DNA from: Cephalotus follicularis
Taxonomy: Eukaryota > Streptophyta > Magnoliopsida > Oxalidales > Cephalotaceae
Direction: 5' to 3'
Length of the DNA: 64,000 nt
NCBI GenBank assembly: GCA_001972305.1
Contig: BDDD01006322.1
Span: 115,654-179,653 of the forward strand
Position numbers and translations under genes: made by a program
Shown here: positions 57,438-64,000 of the stretch, piece by piece
Layout of the letters: the number at the start of each line of letters is the position of its first letter
Numbering within the stretch: the stretch's first letter is position 1
The notes under the pieces: generated by a model
The model's input: the letters and a program-made list of their open reading frames with translations, nothing else
Told to the model about the DNA's origin: nothing
Databases searched by the model: none

Positions 57438-57785
57438 TTATTTCATCACAGGTTTCGTCCTTCGTTGAGGTTCTCTAGAAGGTTTGGATCCTTCTATGAG
57501 ATTTATATGATGCTCGCAAATAGAAGGGCTAATTCTCTTGTTGTCAGTCATAGTCCAACCAATTGCCTCTATATTTTCTTTGAGTAGATGAATAACCTCC
57601 TCTTCCTGACGTGGAGGAAGATCAGACGACAAGATAACAGGGAGAGTTTGGTTTTCACCTAAAAATGAATATTTCAGATCTGAGGGCAATTCCTTTAATT
57701 CAAGTTTGAGAGGCTCTTCTATTGATGGTTTAGGTAGAGATATGGACAAAGGTCCCACTAGGTCTAATGGCTGTAGGCTAAACAT
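57438..57785 (-). pseudogene. element I protease-RT linker
   Basis: There are 115 codons with LELKELPSDLKYSFLGENQT, PVILSSDLPPRQEEEVIHLL and NIEAIGWTMTDNKRISPSIC. LK.LP..LKY.FL and the IGWTI.D.KGISP block are highly conserved just before RT in Athila-type gag-pol. It ends with RRTKPVMK and a stop (TAA), after which RT follows in the same frame. Confidence 0.85.
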
Positions 57786-57800
57786 ATCAAAAAAATCTCC

Positions 57801-58340
57801 TCATTCAATATCCTCTAATTCCCGCGTACACTCTCTGAAGTTTTCCTTCAAATCATTGTCATAGTGCGTATCAATGTCGTCAGGAATTGAATGTATTATG
57901 TTCATGTCATCAAAATCAGCGGGATGGTTACCCAAACGGAAGACATTAAAATCCACTGACATGTTTCCGAAACTCAACCTCATCAGACCATTGCGACAAT
58001 TGATTAAAGCATTACTCATCACTAGGAATGGTCTACCAAGGATAACTGGGATTTGATCAATGACGTTCGTAACAGGCTGGGTATCTAATATGAAAAAATC
58101 GACAAGAAAGAAAAACTCACCCACCTTGATTAAAGCATCCTCAATTTTTCCTCGTGGCACTTTCACAGACCTATCCACTAATTGCAAAGTCATTGTGGTC
58201 AGGTGCAGCTCTCATAAACGAAGCTTCTCGTAGACCGATGATTACAACAAATTCACACTTGCTCCTAAATTGAGCAGAGCATGTTCAATTCTGGTGTTGC
58301 CGATGACATAAGAGACTGTCAAGCAGTCAGGGTCTTTATA
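57801..58340 (-). pseudogene. element I aspartic protease
   Basis: The active-site strand reads IEHALLNLGASVNLL, where the family has LLDLGASVNL: Asn replaces the catalytic Asp, and a stop follows at once (near 58,232). The rest is open for 130 codons: MTLQLVDRSVKVPRGKIEDA, FFILDTQPVTNVIDQIPVIL, GRPFLVMSNALINCRNG and LSFGNMSVDFNVF. ILGRPFL is the conserved C-terminal block. The enzyme would be inactive on two counts. Confidence 0.87.
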
Positions 58341-59203
58341 CTTTCGTACCATGGGTTGCGAAAACATCGTACTCATATTGGCTGCCAAGGAAGCCTTTTT
58401 TGGAGTCTAAAGGATCTTCTTTTTAGTGGATAAGCCTTTTAGGACATTTGCGTAAGAGGGCACCTGAGCAATGGCTTCTAGCAATGGAATATCAATTTGG
58501 ACTTGCTTAAACATTTCAATGATCTTTTCCATAACAGGGGCATTCTTACTTTCCTCTAATATTTTTGGAAAAGGATCATCGCTGGTTGTTCCTTATTCTT
58601 TTCCTCTTCTTCTTCTCCAATTTCTTCATGTGCGCTTGATTTTGTTGGTTGCACAGAGGAGTCGACCAACTGCACTTTTAAATTTTCTTGCAACAAGGAC
58701 TCATCTAACTGGTTGCTCAAATTTTCAGTTTGATCCGGGAGTTTGTACTCATTTCCACTCCCCAGGACAAAAACTTGTTTTTATGGGCCTGAGGAGGAAG
58801 AGGACCCTTGAGGATTCGATGTCGGTTGGGTTTGAGCTGAACGGTTCATGGTAGACCTCGGATTCGGGTCTGGCTTAGAAGACATCTTTCCTTTCTCTCT
58901 TTCGTGAAGAGCAGATGCGAGCTGTGGAATCTTTTTTTCTATGTTATGCTGACTAGTCATAACAGTGCTCATAAGAAGTTCTATGCTCTTTTCAAGCGAG
59001 GAAAGCCTAGACGTGTCTTCACTTTGGTTCAACAATCCAGGTGATTGTTGATTTTGAAACTAGTTTTGTAGTGGGAAGGATGGTCAGAAATTGATTTAAA
59101 TTGGGGGAAACCTTTGAAAATTATGCTGAGGTGCAGGTTGCCCCAAAAATTTTGAATTGGGTCTCAAAAAATTTGCAAGTCCTCTCGTGTTTTGGCCCTA
59201 AGT
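58341..59203 (-). pseudogene. element I gag-protease spacer
   Basis: A low-complexity spacer reads in part LEKSIELLMSTVMTSQHNI and SSSSSGP (58,781-59,035), with IPLLEAIAQVPSYA near 58,450. The latter is the LDAIKQIPSYAKFLKDL-type block found before the protease in Athila-lineage polyproteins. Stops and frame changes are frequent. Confidence 0.75.
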
Positions 59204-60222
59204 TCATGAGAAGTTTGGATGATTTCGCCAACCTGGGTTGTAAGTATTACTATACGGGTTGTATTGATTCATTGCGGACACCTTATTAGGAGGGTATTGA
59301 TTTTTAATGAAATTTTGGCATTCTTCAACAACATAATTCGGGGATTGACACCAAGAGCACATACGGATGCTCTGATTTACGTGATTTGCGTGCTTGGTTC
59401 CTCTAGTTATTGACTCTAATCTCTTGAGGCCGCTGTCTAATTGTGCCTCCAGAGCTACTGATCCCTCAATAACATATCCCTTACTAGGCAAAGCTCTCTC
59501 CGAAACTTGAGTGGACTCCCATTCCCTAGTTAGCTCACGAAAATCTAAAAGGAAATTCCAAGCCTCATTTTCATAGGTATAAGAGGTGAACCCATCAGGA
59601 CACATAGACTCAACAAATTGCTTGGTTTGGTAATCAATTCCTGCATAGGTGATTTGGTACAAATTCCAAGTGTTTAGACTGTGACGAGGACACACTAAGA
59701 GGAGGTTTTTAAAACGTTCCATGCATTGAGAGAATGATTCATTGGGTCGCTGGTGAAATTGGAGAATGTCGTTCCTAAGCTTATTGGTTTTATAGAGCGG
59801 AAAGAATTTCTTTAGGATAGAAACAGTGAAATGATACCATGTAGAGATGGCACCATTGTGAAAATGTAAAGCCACTTCTTAGCTCCATCTTTGAGAGAAA
59901 ATTTTATGAATCGCAATTTCATAACATCGTCCGAGAGTTGCTGAAGTTTCATGAGGGCACATACCTCCTCGAACTCGCGAAGGAATAGATATGCATCCTC
60001 GCTGGGTACTCCATGAAAGTGCGGGAGCATGCTAATAAAATGGGATTTCAACTCAAAATTGTTCCCTTGAGGGGCAGGCAACAAGATACAGGATGGCTGC
60101 GCTGTCCTCCCAGAATGGAAACTATCGCGTAGAGTTTGGATTGGTCGTTCATCATCCATGGTCGCTTGTTGATTTTTAATTCTTTCAAGACCATGGTTTG
60201 GACCATGCACCCAATCAGTCAT
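59204..60222 (-). pseudogene. element I gag
   Basis: The ATG at 60,222 lies about 220 bases after the primer site. The first 136 codons include FELKSHFISMLPHFHGVPSE, DAYLFLREFEEVCALMKLQQ and FIKFSLKDGAKKWLY, the Athila-type gag signature. After a frame change near 59,850 the second part continues for 223 codons: ILKKFFPLYKTNKLRNDILQ, FHQRPNESFSQCMERFKNLL and a knuckle-like CSWCQSPNYVVEEC, where the His ligand position reads Tyr, so zinc binding is doubtful. It ends in an Asn/Tyr/Pro-rich tail. Confidence 0.88.
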
Positions 60223-60440
60223 AAACTAATGCAAAGCACAAAATAAAAAGAGAAGAACACAAAGGTAAAGCGAACAACACATTTAAAGAAAAACTAACGA
60301 ACACAGGACGCAAAACTAAAGCAGAAAACACACATTAAAGTAGACCAGAAAATATTTTTATTATTTATTATTTATTTAATTTAATTTAACTAAATACTAC
60401 TAATCAATTGAACAAATTAAAACTAATCTAAAATGTTGTC
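60223..60440 (-). other. element I leader
   Basis: Untranslated sequence lies between primer site and gag, AT-rich around 60,355-60,420. Nothing else is seen. Confidence 0.6.
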
Positions 60441-60458
60441 TCCCTGGCAACGACGCCA
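60441..60458 (-). promoter_or_regulatory. primer binding site of I (tRNA-Asp type)
   Basis: The minus strand reads TGGCGTCGTTGCCAGGGA, matching the TGGCGCCGTTGCCGGGGA form used by Athila-type elements with two or three changes. It is 12 bases from the LTR edge at 60,471. Confidence 0.88.
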
Positions 60459-60470
60459 AAAACTTTTTCA

Positions 60471-61836
60471 TGTGTTTTGAATGTTTTAAATTTATTCCGC
60501 AAGTGCAAGGTTGTGCAGTAACGGGTTGAACACTATGAAACAAGCTAAATTAATTTTAATCAATCCAACCTAGGGGAAGTATGCAATCTTGAAGGAATAT
60601 TAAATTAATCAAGCAAAAACTCGCCTTAGAAACTCACTGGCAATGCATGCAAAATTATGAATTTAATCAAGCAGGAAATAAACTGACTAAAATATGCGAG
60701 AGAAAATCGGTTTTAGGGTATAGAAACTCGCCATATATTATATTGAAAAACTCACTTACTTGGCTGCTCAAACCTTGGTAACCAACGACAGCTAGGTCAA
60801 TACGGAGTGTGACTGTGATGGCAATTTGTATGAGTAGTCATGCTAGGTCTATCCGGAGTGTGGCAGCGGTGACAAATAGTATGAGTAGACATACTAGGTC
60901 TATATGGAGTGTGTTGAACGTGACAAACCGTATGAGTAGACTCCATTGATTGCATTGAAAACCATTCATTCAGCAACGTTCTTATTCACCGACAGAGTGT
61001 TTGTGGATTTTAATCAGACAGACAAAGTGTGTGTGAAGGTAGAAAATTGGAGAACAAATCAAAACTTCAAGGATTTTATTAATGGAGTTGAATCAATACA
61101 ATCTAATGGCTTGTTCTAACCCTAAAAACCTTGAAAGTTTAGCTGTAAAACATTGTAATAAAGCTACAAAAATTTAAGAAGAAGAAAGCGGCTACTACTC
61201 TTTCTACCCTGTTATGGTCAGCTCTTCTATACATATATACTTACAAAACTGATAAAAAATGGAAGTAAAGTTAACCTAATTACAAAACTAACAAAAATCT
61301 GAAACTTTCCAATTTTGCTGTCAGGCGTCGTAAGCATCGACGCTTACGTTGAAAATGTCGACGGTTTGAAATGCAAAACAGCTGAGATGCGCAACTTTAA
61401 CTGTTAAACGTAGACATGAATGTTCAGAAATGTAGCGTTAAGCGTCGCTCTTATCTTATGGGCATCAAAGGTTTGAAGCTTTGGCGTTGACGCTTTGATG
61501 TTATGACGTGAACACTTTCCGTGCTTTAGCTGTTAAGCATCGACGGTAATGAGCACTGCATGGACGCTTAAAGTGTGTAATTCGATTATTAAACTTTTGT
61601 ACCAAAGTGTTGACTCTTTAATCTTAACTGCTAGCACTTTGCGTCTAGGCTTTGACTCCTTGCTCTATTTTTCTGTAGAAAATTACCATTATTCAAGGTT
61701 TGAACTTTTTGTCTCCAATTTGACTATTATTTATGCACTTTACTCTTTTTGGCCTTGCACCTGAGAATCAATGCAACACAACCAAAGTAGTCTATTCCAA
61801 GCATAAAAATATCATAAATAAATCCTTCAAAACATG
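60471..61836 (-). repeat. element I 5' LTR
   Basis: The plus strand starts TGTGTTTTGAATG and matches 45,083-45,661 from 61,268 on. It stops at ACATGT about ten bases before the expected end, where unrelated sequence begins. It carries a 51-base tandem repeat and a motif cluster. Confidence 0.82.
60791..60943 (-). repeat. 51-base tandem repeat, 3 copies
   Basis: Units start at 60,791, 60,842 and 60,893, each with GCTAGGTCTA, CGGAGTGTG and TATGAGTAGAC. Identity is moderate, so they are not recent. Confidence 0.88.
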
Positions 61837-62040
61837 TAGCAACTGTAAACTGTTGATGATTTCGAGCGAAGTGTCGATGCTTTTTGTGTTAGCCATCGAC
61901 GCCTAAGGCATCAGTCGACGCTTTATCCCCTTTTTAAACGGTCGACGCTTCATGCAAGAGTCGATGCTTAAGGTCTTAACCGTCAATGCTTTGCAAGAAC
62001 CTGTCGACGCTTAGGCGTTAACAGTCAACGCTTAGCGCCC
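61322..62040. repeat. GTCGAC-type motif clusters (I LTR, right, and beyond)
   Basis: 61,322-61,660 corresponds to the left I LTR cluster. 61,870-62,040 lies past the LTR end and is a separate group: AGTCGACGCTTTATCC, GGTCGACGCTTCATGC, CTGTCGACGCTTAGGCG and others, about eight sites. Confidence 0.8.
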
Positions 62041-62103
62041 TGTTTCATCCAAATTGCAATGTTTTCAGCCATTTTCAATCCCAAATGGTTCTCTTTTCAA
62101 ACG
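61837..62103. other. motif-rich spacer of unknown origin
   Basis: No coding sequence, LTR ends or target duplication were recognised. It consists largely of GTCGAC-type sites, so it is probably U3 of yet another LTR truncated on both sides. Confidence 0.4.
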
Positions 62104-62476
62104 AGTTGACATTTATGTCTCAATCATAGTTTTGATGATCACATATTTGTGTTTAACGAAGTTCCTTTACGTACAAGAAACACATAGAATGTGCAAAAAA
62201 AGAAGAAAAATTGCAGAAACAGCTTAAAGCGTCGACGCTCAGGAAGCAAGCATCAGCGCTTTGTGCAACAGTCAAGGCAAGGAACAAAGCGTCTACCGTT
62301 GAAGCGTTTCGAGGAAAGGAGTAAGTGTCCAAACCGTCGACGCCTAAATGGAAGTGCCATCGCTTTAATTCAAAGCGTCTGCGCTTTGACACCCCTTGTC
62401 CGCGAATTAAACCAGTGACTTATGATGCAATTTAATTTGACAAAAGTGGCAACGCCTCACACTAACCGTCCGTGTT
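62104..62476 (+). mobile_element. SIRE-like copia LTR, truncated
   Basis: AGTTGACATTTATGTCTCAA then TAGTTTTGATGATCACA match the start of the solo LTR at 2,704. The copy ends at 62,476, where a gypsy LTR begins. It has its own motif cluster (62,228-62,390; AAAGCGTCGACGCTCAGG, ACCGTCGACGCCTAAA). Confidence 0.75.
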
Positions 62477-62894
62477 TGTAATACCCGCTTTTCCGTATAA
62501 AATTTATTTTATTTGAACCCCTTTTTAATTAATATTTGTGGACTGCCTATTTGTTTTAGATATAAATAACCTAAAATTTTGATTTATTTGGGCTAATTTA
62601 ATTTCGAATATTGACCAATAAATATCTTTGGTAAATGGTTAAAGAAAATATTTTTAAAACCATTTATAACTTTTATTTTAGAAAAGCCATTTATCACTTT
62701 TGTTTGGAAAAGCCAAATTATGCATTTTAAGAAGAAAATCTTTTAAAAAGGGAAATGTCCATTTTGTTTTAAAAGACAATTATGCAAAATCAATTAGAAA
62801 AGGAAATGGTTTATTTTCTTTAATTTTTGCCTTATTTTGCCGCCACCCTCTCTCCCAAAATCTCTCACTAAGCAAATTTGGTCTCTCTCCCACA

Positions 62895-63018
62895 TTAACT
62901 CTCTCACTTATCCTCTCCCACATCAACTCTCTCTCTTTGCATCTCTCCCGCGTGTTAACTCTCTCACTTATCCTCTCCCACATCAACTCTCACTCTCTTT
63001 GCATTTCTCTCACGCGTG
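62895..63018 (+). repeat. 60-base CT-rich tandem repeat, 2 copies
   Basis: The unit starts TTAACTCTCTCACTTATCCT at 62,895 and again at 62,955. The second copy is four bases longer. Confidence 0.9.
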
Positions 63019-63773
63019 ATTTGGCCTCTCACTTATGCAATCACAGAGATCTCTCCCATGCAATATCTCTTTTTCTATTTTTGCTTCTTCACGCGTTTTG
63101 CCCCTTTTTAAGCCAGCCAACCCCTTTCTTTTCTTTTGCTATTTCTCTTCTTCTTCTCCTACACGTTCGGACGCCATTGTTGAGCCATCACAGTGAGATT
63201 TCTTGCGCTATCTCCATCGGCTCCTTCATCACCCAGGTTTGATTCCCTCTGTTTTGGTTTAAGATTCTATTATGCAGAGATATAACTTGTCTAATGATGC
63301 AAGTGTTAATCTCCTTGTCTCCCCTGTTTCGGCTCTCTCCCTCATTCTCTCTGTGAAGCACCATTGTTGCAGCTCAGAGGGAAGCATCTTGCTCAGTCTC
63401 CACAGTACATCACTCCAGGTTCGGTTTCTCTCTTCCTTGTGGTGAACCGATCCTTTGATATCCACTGTATAAAGGCATGCATGTGTTAAGCTCCTTCTCC
63501 CTGTGTAAGCCGACGCCATTAGAGGTCATGGTGTTTAGCTTGGATCATGGTCGGGTTGAATATGAACCCGATCACATGTGTAGGGATTGATCCCATCCCT
63601 CTCCTTAACACAGCCACCATTTTCGCATATGTCTGTCCTCCCCTGTTTTGCTGTTGTTTTCTTCTTGTGACCATCGGCATTGTTGATGGTTGGTGTAGCG
63701 GATTGATGACAATGTTGTTACCCACAAATCCATCACCTTTGTCCATGCTCGGCGTCGGGATCGTCCTGCATGT

Positions 63774-64000
63774 GTGAGTGTGTTGGTTGTGTGTGTGTGC
63801 TGTGAAAACAGAGTGTGTATGTGCATGTGTACAGGAGTGTGTGTTGCATGTAATGTACGCATATGTGTGGTGTGTGTGTCTTACGGGTAACATCCATGTG
63901 TGTGCGTTGTGTATGCGGATGTGTGTGTGTGTGTTGGAGGCAGTGTGTGTTTTGCATGATGTGTGTGTGTTGTGTATGCGGATGTGTGTGTGTGTGTTGG
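63774..64000 (+). repeat. GT microsatellite and 38-base minisatellite
   Basis: Imperfect GT repeats with interruptions occur. A longer unit containing TTGTGTATGCGGATGTG followed by GT repeats and TTGG occurs at about 63,901-63,938 and 63,963-64,000. Confidence 0.88.

Larger units (their letters stand above)
55601..61836 (-). mobile_element. Athila-like Ty3/gypsy element I, 5' side
   Basis: Minus-strand element: 5' LTR (60,471-61,836), tRNA-Asp-type primer site, gag, protease, RT, RNase H and the start of integrase, then element E; its 3' end resumes at 45,863-45,083. Most of the integrase is absent on both sides of E, so it was deleted before or when E inserted. There is no chromodomain. Gag and protease-linker motifs match the Athila lineage. 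Confidence 0.85.
62477..64000 (+). mobile_element. B-type gypsy LTR, cut by window edge
   Basis: TGTAATACCCGCTTTTCCG followed by TATAAAATTTATTTTATTTG matches the start of the LTR at 4,870. A CT-rich leader at 62,840-63,020 corresponds to 5,135-5,200 there. The rest runs off the window. The 180-codon open frame from 62,700 and those near 63,500-63,960 are leader and microsatellite artefacts. Confidence 0.7.

Noticed and set aside
62700..63242. 180-codon open frame rich in Ser and Leu
   Set aside because: It is the translation of a CT-rich LTR leader with a 60-base tandem repeat; SLIL.HINSLS repeats come from that DNA repeat.
63519..63957. His/Thr-rich open frames on the minus strand
   Set aside because: They are translations of the GT microsatellite.

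Overview
The window looks like intergenic DNA from a plant nuclear genome, probably a eudicot. I found no host gene. Almost every base can be assigned to LTR retrotransposons or their debris, and all recognisable coding sequence is Ty3/gypsy or Ty1/copia gag-pol. The species cannot be named from the sequence. The density and nesting suggest heterochromatin, which is inference.

Layout. (1) 1-10,383 holds pieces without a complete element: an old X-family LTR (1-1,775), a copia solo LTR of SIRE/Maximus type (2,704-4,079, TSD GTTTA), a gypsy LTR (4,870-7,505), a copia RNase H remnant (8,688-8,939) and a copia-like LTR piece. (2) 10,384-31,603 is gypsy element A on the minus strand. Its 3' LTR carries an X solo LTR (12,581-14,729, TSD GAAAC). 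Its integrase is split by gypsy element B (16,435-26,352, TSD GATGT). The right end of B contains a second copy of the A/B junction, best explained by an 8-kb tandem duplication followed by LTR-LTR recombination. (3) 31,604-43,246 is a minus-strand copia complex. F's 3' LTR carries another X solo LTR (31,892-34,833, TSD AGCAT), F's reverse transcriptase is split by H, which appears to be a solo LTR of F's own family, and F is fused upstream to a different copia fragment, G. (4) 43,250-45,082 is LTR-like sequence J. (5) 45,083-61,836 is an Athila-like gypsy element I on the minus strand, interrupted by plus-strand gypsy element E (45,864-55,600, TSD GCCCT). (6) 61,837-64,000 holds a motif-rich spacer, a truncated SIRE-type LTR and the start of another B-type LTR that runs off the window.

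The gypsy elements A, B and E are chromovirus-like: gag, CCHC, protease, RT, RNase H, integrase, then a chromodomain-like tail, with primer sites matching initiator tRNA-Met. I has an Athila-type primer site matching tRNA-Asp. Every polyprotein is broken by stops, frameshifts, deletions or lost catalytic residues, so none should move by itself today. Nesting and LTR divergence by eye agree on relative age: A is older than B, and I is older than E.

The most unusual signal is a short CpG-containing palindrome with a GTCGAC core (typically GCGTCGACGC with A-rich and T-rich arms). It recurs in clusters in the LTRs of at least seven families from both superfamilies that otherwise share little sequence.
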